Positions 1-7,329 of a DNA stretch of 13,688 nt are shown piece by piece (the stretch's first letter is position 1; each line of letters starts with the position of its first letter). Made by a program: the position numbers and the translations under genes. Location: NCBI GenBank assembly GCA_964549475.1, contig CAZJXH010000083.1, positions 1 to 13,688 of the forward strand. Direction: 5' to 3'. The notes below the pieces were generated by a model. The model worked only from the letters and a program-made list of their open reading frames with translations, did no database searches and was not told where the DNA came from. The stretch comes from JBBQKF01 sp964549475. GTDB taxonomy: Bacteria > Bacillota > Clostridia > Saccharofermentanales > UBA5734.

Positions 1-714
1 GGGTGGTGTTTTGGACGTGAATTTCGGGGTCAACGACAGTGCGTGGGTCTGTAGCCTGGGAACCCGGTTTGGACAGGGAATTTGGTTGATACGAGGGATG
101 GGACTCCCACCTGGCCGCAGCTGGGCGTCCGCCTGTACCTTTACTGTGGAACCGAAGTGGACAACCAGCAGGCCATTACCGGTAATTATCAGGGCAATGC
201 CTATGTCTATAAAATGGATGCAATGACCGGTGCGGTTATCTGGCGTAAAGAATATAAAGCGTGGACAAAAAATGATACCGTCAACCAAGGCAATGATATC
301 AATGGCGGGATCATGGGAAGTCTCATCGTCGGGAAAGGGAAGTATTCCAATCTGATCATTGCAAGTATCTGCATGAGCGAAGGATACGGCAGTGGAAACA
401 CACTGGCGGCATTCAACGCGGAGACAGGCGCACTGGTTTGGGAGTATAAGATGAAGAGTTATGGATGGAGTTCTCCTGTCGACGTATACGATGCAGAAGG
501 CAACCTTTATGTTCTGATGGCGGACAGCGCCAGCCAGATTCATCTGGTTGACGGAGCCAACGGACAAAAGCTTGACGTGATCCAGATCAAAAGAAAATTC
601 GGCACAGCCGAAGCGACCAGCGGCGGCAACATCGAATCCTCCGCCGCCGTGTTCGGAAACACTCTGGTCATCGGAACCCGCGGCGGGCTGATAGCTGGTG
701 TAAGGTTGAAATAA
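1..714 (+). CDS. PQQ-type beta-propeller repeat protein, 3' end (partial, possible frameshift)
   Basis: C-terminal part of a PQQ-binding-like (WD40-like) beta-propeller protein; the gene begins outside the window. Two blade signatures of the type D-A-x-T-G-x-x-x-W are readable: one around 214-243 (MDAMTGAVIW) and one around 409-441 (FNAETGALVW). A further beta-rich blade follows, and the protein ends with the usual IESSAAVFGNTLVIGTRGG closing strand just before the stop at 712-714. Such proteins are typically extracellular or envelope-attached in clostridia, but no signal peptide or anchor can be judged from this fragment. The frame that is open from 55 to 714 has an in-frame TAG at 52-54. 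The plausible upstream coding (GGVLDVNFGVNDSAW) lies in another frame, so a one-base deletion or sequence error near 45-62 is likely. No cofactor binding can be inferred. The family call is fairly sure; the exact function is unknown. Confidence 0.75.
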
Positions 715-767
715 GAATAAAACTTGAAAATCAACAGGACCTAAAGTGAAAATCGATTAATTGTCAC

Positions 768-799
768 TTGACTTTTATAGACGATTGAGATAGTCTGTA
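768..799 (+). promoter_or_regulatory. Putative blaI-like promoter with overlapping inverted repeat
   Basis: A near-consensus -35 box TTGACT (768-773) is followed 17 bases later by a weak -10 TAGTCT (791-796). An imperfect inverted repeat, TATAGAC (776-782) and GTCTGTA (793-799) with a 10-base spacer, lies between and over the boxes. This is where a BlaI/MecI-type repressor would be expected to autoregulate. The half-sites do not closely match the classical TACA/TGTA bla operator, so the operator assignment is tentative. Confidence 0.4.
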
Positions 800-835
800 A
801 AAAAGAGCGATTTCAACACTCCGGGAGGTGACAAT

Positions 836-1198
836 ATGGAAAAAATGAAATTATTCGACAGCGAATGGAAACTGATGGAGATTCTCTGGGAACATGAACC
901 GATCAATGCAAAACAGATAAGCTTGCTTGCTAATGATAGGATTGGCTGGAACAAGAACACAACCTACACCGTCATTAAGAAATTGATTGAAAAAGGGATC
1001 ATCCGGCGTGAGGATCCGAATTTTGTCTGTACCGCGCTTGTGAAAAAAGAAGAGGTGCAAAAAGTTGAAACAGAATCTCTGATCAACAAGCTGTATTCCG
1101 GCTCCAGGAAAGCTTTCTTCGCCGCATTTTTGCAGGGAGAAAATCTGACCGACGAAGAACTTGCCGAGATGAAAGAGATGATTGGAAAGAAGGGATAA
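836..1198 (+). CDS. BlaI/MecI/CopY-family transcriptional repressor
   Basis: A 120-residue winged-helix repressor of the Penicillinase_R (BlaI/MecI) family. The opening LFDSEWKLMEILWEHEPINAKQI is the typical first helices, and the recognition region WNKNTTYTVIKKLIEKGII (about residues 38-56) is highly characteristic. The C-terminal dimerisation part ends in the usual acidic helix (LTDEELAEMKEMI). Length matches the family (about 120-130). The start is fixed by a strong GGGAGGTGA ribosome binding site six to seven bases upstream. It lies 2 bases ahead of an M56 metalloprotease gene, the normal partner, which upon sensing a signal leads to repressor cleavage. The usual targets are beta-lactamase genes, but none is visible. 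The gene following in the same direction is an asparaginase, so the regulon here is unknown. Confidence 0.9.
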   Translation: MEKMKLFDSEWKLMEILWEHEPINAKQISLLANDRIGWNKNTTYTVIKKLIEKGIIRREDPNFVCTALVKKEEVQKVETESLINKLYSGSRKAFFAAFLQGENLTDEELAEMKEMIGKKG

Positions 1199-1200
1199 GG

Positions 1201-2121
1201 ATGCTTTCTGAAGTCTTCTACTGGCTTCTCAACATGAGTATTGTCGGCAGTGTGGCTGGGATGATCATTCTTTTGCTGCGCAGATGGACGAAAATCCCGA
1301 AGTCTCTGGCATATCTGCTATGGGTGGTGCCGTTCATCCGGCTGGTGATCCCTTTCGGCGCGGCGAACCGATTCAGTCTGATGTCGCTTGTTTCACAGTT
1401 TGCGACACGCGCGATCGTTGTCTATGAAGGATCATCGATCTTCCCGGATTTTATTTTTTCGAACACGTTCATGGCAGCGGACAGCTATTTTCCCATTGTT
1501 TATAAAACGGCTTTGCTGGAGAATGTATTCCGCATCGCATCGGCCATATGGGCGGTCGTCAGCCTGGCGGCGATTCTGACAGCAATCATTCTTTATATGT
1601 TTACAAAAACGGAGATAAAAGGCGCAGCGCTTTACAAAGACAATATCTATATCTCCGACCGGATCACATCGCCTGCGCTATATGGAATGATCCATCCTAA
1701 AATTATTATTCCGAAGGGTGTCGGCGGAGAAGATTTGAAATATGTGACGCTGCACGAAAAGGCCCATGCCCTGCGTCATGACAATGTATGGAGATGCGCG
1801 GCCATTATTGTCTGTTGCATTCATTGGTTCAATCCGATGTGCTGGGTTTTCCTTAAATATTTTTTCGAAGATATGGAGCTTTCCTGCGATAATAAGGTAT
1901 TGAGAAAAATGGACAACGAGGAAGCGAAGGGGTATGCCTATGCCATTTTAAATGCTGCCGCTCGCAGAAACATGTTTGTCGCGGCATTCGGCGGGGCTAA
2001 AATCAAGGTGCGAATGGAAAACATTCTATCCTATCGAAAACTGACATGGATATCGACCGTCGCTTTTGCCGCACTTGTCACCACCATCATCATTGTGCTG
2101 ATTACGAACGCCGCACCATAA
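1201..2121 (+). CDS. M56-family (BlaR1-like) membrane zinc metalloprotease, short form
   Basis: A 306-residue integral membrane protein of peptidase family M56. The zinc motif HExxH is present as HEKAH (residues 185-189), and the downstream ligand region ELSCD (226-230) fits the family's E-x-x-C-D signature. SPALYGMIHPKIIIP (157-171) and FGGAKIKVRMENIL (263-276) are further family landmarks. Hydrophobic segments lie at about 10-26, 35-53, 109-134 and 282-303. After the last segment the protein ends, so the extracellular penicillin-binding sensor domain of true BlaR1/MecR1 is absent. The inducing signal is therefore not a beta-lactam bound in that domain, or sensing needs a partner. The ATG lies 2 bases after the repressor stop, behind GGATAAGG. 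Likely an inner membrane protease acting, directly or indirectly, on the preceding BlaI-type repressor. Confidence 0.87.
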   Translation: MLSEVFYWLLNMSIVGSVAGMIILLLRRWTKIPKSLAYLLWVVPFIRLVIPFGAANRFSLMSLVSQFATRAIVVYEGSSIFPDFIFSNTFMAADSYFPIVYKTALLENVFRIASAIWAVVSLAAILTAIILYMFTKTEIKGAALYKDNIYISDRITSPALYGMIHPKIIIPKGVGGEDLKYVTLHEKAHALRHDNVWRCAAIIVCCIHWFNPMCWVFLKYFFEDMELSCDNKVLRKMDNEEAKGYAYAILNAAARRNMFVAAFGGAKIKVRMENILSYRKLTWISTVAFAALVTTIIIVLITNAAP

Positions 2122-2144
2122 GGCGGGGAAAAGGGGAGACCTGT

Positions 2145-3158
2145 TTGAAAAAAATATGTATTATTTACACCGGTGGAACCATCGGTATGACGGTCACAAA
2201 GGACGGGTATGCTCCTTTGCCGGGATATTTTGCAAATGTCCTGGACTCCATTCCCGAACTAAAAAGTCCCATGCTGCCGGAATGGGAGCTCATGGAATTC
2301 GATCCGCTTCTGGACTCGACCGATATCACAGTGGACGAATGGACAAAGATCGGCCGGCTGATCGAATCCAGCAAGGATCGATTCGACGGTTTTGTCGTTC
2401 TTCATGGAACGGATACGATGGCCTATACGGCATCCGCTCTTTCTTTCATGCTGGAAGGATTGGACAAGCCAGTCATCATGACCGGTTCCCAGATCCCATT
2501 CTGCGAGCTCCGGAGCGATGCCAGGGACAATCTGATCTCTTCTCTGCTGATCGCCGGGAGCGCTCCTCTTTCGGAAGTATGTCTGTTCTTTGGCGGAAGG
2601 CTGATGCGCGGCAACCGCTCGACCAAAGTTTCCGCGGACGGCATGAACGCATTCGATTCGCCGAACTTCCCGCTTCTTGCAAAAGCAGGAATCCATATAA
2701 ACTACAACCGGGAGCTTTTCCTCCCGCAAGGAAGCGGCCTTCACCTTGTTCCCTTTGCAAACAATATTCCGATTGCAGTACTGAAAATCTTTCCCGGCAT
2801 TCAGTTCGATCTGTTCGACGGGATCCTGACAGAACGTCTGCGCGGACTTGTTCTGGAAGCGTTCGGATCCGGGAATGTTCCCGCATACGATAAAGCGCTG
2901 CTGCCGCTGATCCGGAAAGCGGTCGACAATGGTACCGTTGTGACGGTCTGCACGCAATGCCTCCACGGGACAGTGGACATTGGAGCGTATGCTTCAAGTG
3001 CTGTGCTGAAACAGAACGGTGTTGTCAGCGGATTCGATATGACGGTCGAATCCGCTGTTGCAAAATTGTATTATCTATACAGCAAGGGCTACGAAAGCCG
3101 TGAAATCATCGAGCGGATGCCGGAGAATCTTCGAGGAGAGCTTACTGTGAATAAATAA
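2145..3158 (+). CDS. ansA: Type I L-asparaginase
   Basis: A cytoplasmic asparaginase that hydrolyses L-asparagine to aspartate and ammonia. The two catalytic signatures are intact: TGGTIGM near the N-terminus (nucleophile Thr12) and HGTDTMAYTAS (Thr89-Asp90). The active-site lysine is in NRSTKVSADG (Lys161). SQIPFCELRSDARDNL is also typical. There is no signal peptide, and the 337-residue length fits the cytosolic type I (AnsA) group. I chose the TTG at 2145 because it follows GGGGAG by six bases and starts MKKICIIYTGGT, the usual N-terminus. An earlier in-frame ATG at 2046 would add a low-complexity stretch overlapping the protease gene. The 23-base gap to the M56 gene suggests co-transcription with the BlaI/M56 pair, which would be an uncommon way to control asparagine catabolism. 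Confidence 0.92.
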   Translation: MKKICIIYTGGTIGMTVTKDGYAPLPGYFANVLDSIPELKSPMLPEWELMEFDPLLDSTDITVDEWTKIGRLIESSKDRFDGFVVLHGTDTMAYTASALSFMLEGLDKPVIMTGSQIPFCELRSDARDNLISSLLIAGSAPLSEVCLFFGGRLMRGNRSTKVSADGMNAFDSPNFPLLAKAGIHINYNRELFLPQGSGLHLVPFANNIPIAVLKIFPGIQFDLFDGILTERLRGLVLEAFGSGNVPAYDKALLPLIRKAVDNGTVVTVCTQCLHGTVDIGAYASSAVLKQNGVVSGFDMTVESAVAKLYYLYSKGYESREIIERMPENLRGELTVNK

Positions 3159-3247
3159 TTGATTCGACCCATCCGCAAGGAAAATGATATGATATAGACA
3201 ATCCAATAATCAACGGATCAATAAATCAATGAGTGAATGAAGGGTGG

Positions 3248-3503
3248 TTGCAATTCAAGCAAAAAACATTAAAAATCGGCGCGGCGCAAGCCATTGTCGA
3301 CACCGTTGGCGGAGAACTGATTTCCTATAAAAGACAATGGCAAAGAATACGTTTGGACCGGCGATCCGACTTACTGGGGCAGCCATACCCCTGTTCTGTT
3401 CCCCTTTGTCAGCGCGATCCGGAATAATGAGATCTGTTTTGAAGGCAAGCGTTATACCATCCCGACCAAATCTGCGATTGTCAGAAATGCAAAAAGCGGC
3501 TGA
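3248..3503 (+). pseudogene. Aldose 1-epimerase-like gene remnant (frameshifted, truncated)
   Basis: Two adjacent reading frames join into the N-terminus of an aldose 1-epimerase (galactose mutarotase-like) protein. The first frame gives TLKIGAAQAIVDTVGGELISYK up to the A-run at 3329-3332. The second then gives DNGKEYVWTGDPTYWG, then SHTPVLFPFVSAIRNNEICFEGKRYTIP, ending at a TGA at 3501-3503. Removing one A from the four-base run restores the family pattern (GAELIS, NGKEY-W-GDP-W, PVLFP). Only about 85 of roughly 290 codons remain, and everything after the first third, including the catalytic His and Glu regions, is gone. The remnant ends inside the left arm of a terminator hairpin, suggesting an internal deletion that kept the gene's own terminator. 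The start is uncertain: TTG at 3248 or GTG at 3233. Confidence 0.75.
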
Positions 3504-3535
3504 GAAGAGGGATAACCTTTTTTCAACCGCTTTTT
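3491..3535. terminator. Long, near-symmetrical intrinsic terminator (bidirectional)
   Basis: A 20-base left arm (3491-3510) pairs with a 20-base right arm (3516-3535) around the loop GATAA. Only one A-C mismatch and two G-U pairs interrupt the stem on the + strand. The arms begin AAAAAGCGG and end CCGCTTTTT, so each strand gives a GC core followed by a U-run. It sits after the ansA region on the + side and 46 bases beyond the stop of the minus-strand URO-D-fold gene, so it can close both converging transcripts. Confidence 0.85.
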
Positions 3536-3581
3536 AGATGCAGCTTGATCGTTATTTAGGATTCGCTTTTTATATTTCGTT

Positions 3582-4610
3582 CTATTTTTGGTAAGTGCCA
3601 TACTTTTCAAAACACTCCAGGGCAAACATCATTGATTCCTTCGTGGTTCCGATCGCATCCAGATAGCCATATTCTACTCCGATGAAACCGCCTTGCGGGG
3701 TTGCCCACTTTTCAATCAGATCCTTTACTTCCTGTTCAATAAGCGCTTTATCTCCTGTAGGCAGAGTTGCCTGGATATCAACAGCTGCTTCAAAACAAAT
3801 TTTTCCCTGGGCGATTTTTGATATTTCAGCAATACCAACAAGCTTTGGCTGGTGAATGTTAATGATATTGACACCGACTTCAATCAGATCAAGCAAGATG
3901 TCATTGATTTTTCCATCTGTGTGAAAGCGAATGTCCATTTTACACTCTTTTGCTTTGTCAAAAATCCGTTTATATTGTGGTTTGAAAATCTCCCGAAATA
4001 TTTCCGGCGCAAGCATCAACCCTTGCTGAGTCCCCCAGTCATCTGTCGTATCATAACAGTGGATTCTTCCCTTGCCTAACCTGAAAGCTTCTTCAATGAT
4101 GCCAATCTGGTAGTCGGCAAGCTTTTCTGCGAGACGTTCAATATTTTCCGGATCAATCATGCAATCTACAAGGGTATCTTCAAATCCTCTAAGAAAATGC
4201 ATCCGCTCAAATATGCACTGGGGGCTGTTAAGCTGAACATACAGCCCTTTTTCTTCGGCAATTTCAAGTGCCTCATCAAGTCCGTCGAACCGGCCGTCCG
4301 CCTTCGGATCAGGGAATACATAACAGTCAAGCAGATCCCAGTCTGAGAGGGGAATATTGGTTACTTGACCCATGTCAGCGCCTGTTTCATCGTTGCTTTT
4401 CCAAAGACAGCCCCATTCATCGTATTCGCCGTTGCCTGGCCTGACCTTCCTGCAGACTGAAAATGTTTTACTTATCTCTCGCTTATCTTTGGGCGGAAGA
4501 ACAAAAATTCGAAACACATCCCCCTTTTTTGCAATACGGTCAAAACGCAGCCCGATACGATCAGGATTACTAAAATTTACATTCGCTTTTATTATCTCAT
4601 ATCCATTCAT
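3582..4610 (-). CDS. Uroporphyrinogen decarboxylase (URO-D) fold family protein
   Basis: A 342-residue protein of the URO-D/MtaA/CmuA superfamily (TIM barrel). Recognisable blocks are TTDDWGTQQGLMLAPEIFREIF with its continuation PQYKRIFDKAKE (188-223), then RFHTDGKINDILLDLIEVGV and NIINIHQP (228-255). In zinc-dependent methyltransferases of this superfamily the corresponding block is H-x-C-G; here it is H230-T-D232-G, so the thiol ligand is replaced by Asp. It also lacks the short N-terminal motifs of true porphyrin UroD, so heme synthesis is unlikely. The ATG overlaps the ulaB stop by one base (TAATG), so it is translationally coupled to the ascorbate PTS genes. Its role there is not known. 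Possibilities are an unusual decarboxylase or lyase acting on a sugar-acid intermediate, or a methyl-transfer enzyme. Family confidence is high, function low. Confidence 0.85.
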   Translation of the reverse strand: MNGYEIIKANVNFSNPDRIGLRFDRIAKKGDVFRIFVLPPKDKREISKTFSVCRKVRPGNGEYDEWGCLWKSNDETGADMGQVTNIPLSDWDLLDCYVFPDPKADGRFDGLDEALEIAEEKGLYVQLNSPQCIFERMHFLRGFEDTLVDCMIDPENIERLAEKLADYQIGIIEEAFRLGKGRIHCYDTTDDWGTQQGLMLAPEIFREIFKPQYKRIFDKAKECKMDIRFHTDGKINDILLDLIEVGVNIINIHQPKLVGIAEISKIAQGKICFEAAVDIQATLPTGDKALIEQEVKDLIEKWATPQGGFIGVEYGYLDAIGTTKESMMFALECFEKYGTYQK

Positions 4611-4906
4611 TATAATTCACTCGGGAAATGTTCTTTAATTGCATCAAGCAACGTCGCCCGAACAATCGGGGTATCGATAAGATTTTTTGTCTCTGCAATG
4701 ATCGCACTGCTGGGAGGCAGCATCGTAGCCCATTCCGGGCTGGTCAGAATCAGATCCGTTGTCGGCAGATAGGACAAGGCCTCTCCAAAGGAACAAGACT
4801 CGACAATAGCATCAATATTGTTCTCCGAGCAAATTTTTCGAACACTGATTTTTAAAATCGTACTTGTTCCCATTCCGTTACCACACACACATAAAATATT
4901 TAACAT
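4610..4906 (-). CDS. ulaB: PTS system ascorbate-type IIB component
   Basis: A 98-residue phosphocarrier. The N-terminal LNILCVCGNGMGTS contains the IIB phosphorylation loop; Cys8 is the residue expected to take phosphate from IIA and pass it to the incoming sugar. Length and the CGNGMGTS loop fit the ascorbate/galactitol-like IIB class (UlaB/SgaB). I chose the ATG at 4906 because AAAGGTG lies six bases upstream; a GTG nine bases earlier would leave no spacing. It lies 54 bases downstream of the IIC gene and overlaps the next gene by one base. The assignment to ascorbate rests on neighbours ulaA and ulaG. Confidence 0.9.
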   Translation of the reverse strand: MLNILCVCGNGMGTSTILKISVRKICSENNIDAIVESCSFGEALSYLPTTDLILTSPEWATMLPPSSAIIAETKNLIDTPIVRATLLDAIKEHFPSEL

Positions 4907-4960
4907 TTCAAACACCTTTCTATTCCGAATCCGGACTCAGACAAATTCATTCTGAAATCA

Positions 4961-6310
4961 TTATCCTGCAATTGGAATACCCAGCAATGCACCGATTCCT
5001 TTAAAAATACCAATAATTCCTATCCAGATTGTAGCATAATCCGAGCTACCCTGCCACCAGGTCATTTCCATCATTTTGACGGCAATCATGGATCCGAAAA
5101 TCTGAATCATGCCGTTTGCAGTACAGATGATGGCAGTTGCTTTCCATCCGCCGAATTTATTTGCAAAAACGCCGATGGTTGCATTATCAAAAAACAGAGG
5201 GATGAATCCGGGAACAAGAAAAATAGGAGATTTGAAAATCAGAAGGCCGAGCAGCCCAATAACCTGTCCCACTGTACCAAACAGGAAACCGAGAACAACC
5301 GATTTTGGAGCAAAAGCGAATATCGCTGCGCAGTCAACACCAGCAACCGCACCGGGTAGAAGCTTTTCAGATATTCCCTTGAATGAAAGCATCAATTCGC
5401 CGACAAACATACGAACGCCAGAAAGCAATACTACAATATTCGCAGTCAAAGTAAAAGCGATCCACAAAACAAAAACAAAATTATTTTTAAATCCAGCCTG
5501 GTTCAAACCTTCTGCACTTCTCAGCCAGTCAAGCTGCTTGCTCCCAATGACAAGTGCGATGATGGCAGTGGAAATGAACATGACAAGTGCAGTTGCGATA
5601 ATATTGTCCTGTAAAAAGTTTAAAGATGCAGGCATCTTTTTCTTTTCAATATCGTCCTTTTCTGGATTTCCTAGTTTTGGTGCTACTTTATAAGCCACAT
5701 AGTCCATAAACATTTGCTGATGAGCTACAGTAAAATCCGCATTGGTGATCAACTGGGTAGGCTTGATCAGCATGGTCGAGAAGATACCCCAGTAAAGTGC
5801 TGTAACAGCAGCAGCAATCAGGACCGTTGGAATCATTCCCAGTCCAAGAAAACGCCAGACAATATAGGTCGAAATACCGGCTTGTACGATCATTGCATTA
5901 CCGGTAAGATACACGGCCCTTATTTTTGTATATTTGCGTAGTGCAACCAGAACAAGATTCAGAATAAATGCGACAAGCAATGTATAGATTCCCCATGTGG
6001 CTCCTTGTCCTTTTCCAAGAATCGCATCCATTTTTTCAAAAGCATTTGTCATTGTAGGGTAAGTATTAAGTCCCGCTCCAGCAATTCCGGTCGCTTTTTG
6101 AAGGCCTGTGATAAGCTTGCCGAAGTTTGCAATTAATGCTCCTGATCCCATTCCCATCACAAGAATGCCGATTGCAGCCTTCATTGCACCGGACAATGCT
6201 TTGGAGAATTTTTGCTTCATCGCCATATAGCCGATAAAAACAACAATTGCCATAAGCAAGAATGGCTGTCCAAAAATTTGTTTTAACAATAAATCTAGAA
6301 TGTAATCCAT
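4961..6310 (-). CDS. ulaA: PTS ascorbate-type IIC permease (SgaT/UlaA family)
   Basis: A 449-residue, very hydrophobic transporter with about ten or eleven predicted membrane segments, matching the length of UlaA (about 465). Family landmarks are the opening MDYILDLLLKQIFGQPFLLM, the block ALVWALRKYTKIR-like region (ALRKYTKIRAVYLTGNAMI), and SPIFLVPGFIPLFFDNATIG with its continuation VFANKFGGWKA near the C-terminus. These fit the PTS-L (ascorbate) family rather than glucose or fructose permeases. It would translocate L-ascorbate and, with UlaB, release L-ascorbate-6-phosphate inside. I chose the ATG at 6310 because GGTGGGGAG precedes it at good spacing; a TTG at 6364 would add an unconserved leader. 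A 140-base gap separates it from the HAD gene upstream. Confidence 0.9.
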   Translation of the reverse strand: MDYILDLLLKQIFGQPFLLMAIVVFIGYMAMKQKFSKALSGAMKAAIGILVMGMGSGALIANFGKLITGLQKATGIAGAGLNTYPTMTNAFEKMDAILGKGQGATWGIYTLLVAFILNLVLVALRKYTKIRAVYLTGNAMIVQAGISTYIVWRFLGLGMIPTVLIAAAVTALYWGIFSTMLIKPTQLITNADFTVAHQQMFMDYVAYKVAPKLGNPEKDDIEKKKMPASLNFLQDNIIATALVMFISTAIIALVIGSKQLDWLRSAEGLNQAGFKNNFVFVLWIAFTLTANIVVLLSGVRMFVGELMLSFKGISEKLLPGAVAGVDCAAIFAFAPKSVVLGFLFGTVGQVIGLLGLLIFKSPIFLVPGFIPLFFDNATIGVFANKFGGWKATAIICTANGMIQIFGSMIAVKMMEMTWWQGSSDYATIWIGIIGIFKGIGALLGIPIAG

Positions 6311-6450
6311 GATTTCTCCCCACCTTTGAATTGTATTTACTCTTTGTTGGAATGCTAAACACAAAAATTAAAGAGCAGCAAAGCTTTTCGTGTTGTCCTG
6401 GAATTTTATATTATTTCATTTCACCTCCCTGAACTGCTTGTAAAATTTCT
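6311..6450 (-). other. 140-base gap with a strong SD followed by ATG-AAA-TAA
   Basis: Non-coding space between the HAD phosphatase gene and ulaA. On the minus strand an excellent Shine-Dalgarno sequence, AGGGAGGTGA (6430-6421), is followed at good spacing by ATG (6419), one lysine codon and TAA (ending 6411). No longer open frame follows. It may be a start-stop mini-ORF or a remnant of a lost gene. No clear promoter or terminator is seen. Confidence 0.4.
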
Positions 6451-7284
6451 TTATAATATCATGCGATCAATAAATCGCGCCACGCCTTCCTCATTATTGC
6501 TTTCCGTAATATAATCCGCATTGTTTTTCAGTGTATCGACTGCATTATCAACGGCCACTTTCATATTTGCTGTACATTCAAACATACTCAGATCGTTTTC
6601 ATAATCTCCAAAAGCAGCAACATTTTCTTTTTCGATTCCGAGGTCTTCCATGATTTTTTCCAATGCGCTTTTCTTTGAAACTCCTTTTTTAAATATCCCC
6701 AGCATTGTTTTGCCAGTGTTTTCCATACAAAGCTCATCCAAACAGCTCACATACTCCCGCATTTCATCCATGAAGTCCGGTCTGTCTTCATAAACCACTG
6801 CTTTGACAATATTATGAATCCATTCCGCAGTACTGGACAAGTCGATTTCTTTTCGCAAGACCGTTGTTTGGATGTGTTCTGAATCCGCAAGTCGCTCGTA
6901 AGCCTCCATTCCTTTTGTGATAATGACCCGAGGCTGCCTGTAGTATGCACATTCCGCAGAATAAAGAACAAAACTCATGTTTTTTCGTTGTAAAAAATCC
7001 AGAATGGACAGCAGCGCTTTCTGCGGGAAAACATCATGAGCCAGAATGCGTCCAGTACTTATTCCTCTTGCCATTGCGCCATTCGAAGAGATTACATAAT
7101 CCACTCCGCCAACAATCTGTACATACAGTTTCATCATCTGTTCATGCCTTCCCGAAGCGAAACAAATCCGAATCCCCTGTCTGCGGGCTTTTTTCAAGAC
7201 AGATACACTGTATTCTCCGATTTTATTCTGATCGTTCAGTAAAGTTTTGTCCAAGTCGGTAACCAGCAGCTTGATGATTGACAT
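6451..7284 (-). CDS. Cof-type HAD-superfamily phosphatase
   Basis: A 277-residue haloacid-dehalogenase phosphatase of the Cof/YidA (IIB cap) type. Motif I is LVTDLDKTLL with nucleophile Asp10 and acid/base Asp12. Motif II is FASGR (Ser44). The motif III lysine is in GVSKKSALEK, and motif IV is GDYENDLSMF (Asp227, Asp231). Length is typical. Such enzymes dephosphorylate small phosphorylated metabolites in the cytoplasm, and specificity cannot be read from sequence. Placed between the IIA and IIC genes of an ascorbate PTS operon, it may relieve build-up of phosphorylated sugar acids. An ATG at 7284 follows GGAAGGA at normal spacing. Confidence 0.9.
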   Translation of the reverse strand: MSIIKLLVTDLDKTLLNDQNKIGEYSVSVLKKARRQGIRICFASGRHEQMMKLYVQIVGGVDYVISSNGAMARGISTGRILAHDVFPQKALLSILDFLQRKNMSFVLYSAECAYYRQPRVIITKGMEAYERLADSEHIQTTVLRKEIDLSSTAEWIHNIVKAVVYEDRPDFMDEMREYVSCLDELCMENTGKTMLGIFKKGVSKKSALEKIMEDLGIEKENVAAFGDYENDLSMFECTANMKVAVDNAVDTLKNNADYITESNNEEGVARFIDRMIL

Positions 7285-7329
7285 GGTTTATTCCTTCCCT
7301 ATATCCAGAATGCTAGAACGCAGGCTTGA

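Noticed and set aside
2046..2144. In-frame N-terminal extension of the asparaginase from ATG 2046
   Set aside because: It overlaps the M56 gene, encodes a His-rich unconserved stretch, and has no ribosome binding site; TTG 2145 has one and starts the family's N-terminus.
2259..2966. Long minus-strand open frame opposite ansA
   Set aside because: The plus-strand frame has all asparaginase motifs; the opposite frame is low in hydrophobic structure and has no start signals.
3159..3247. Possible promoter (TTGATT, TATGAT) before the epimerase remnant
   Set aside because: The boxes are 23 bases apart and nothing else supports them; I see no other feature in this stretch.
3233..3427. Small independent gene of 64 codons
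   Set aside because: Its first half is the aldose epimerase N-terminus and its second half is out-of-frame sequence, so it is part of a pseudogene.
5109..5693. Plus-strand 194-codon open frame inside ulaA
   Set aside because: It is a shadow of the membrane-protein gene on the other strand, with no ribosome binding site and no recognisable protein pattern.
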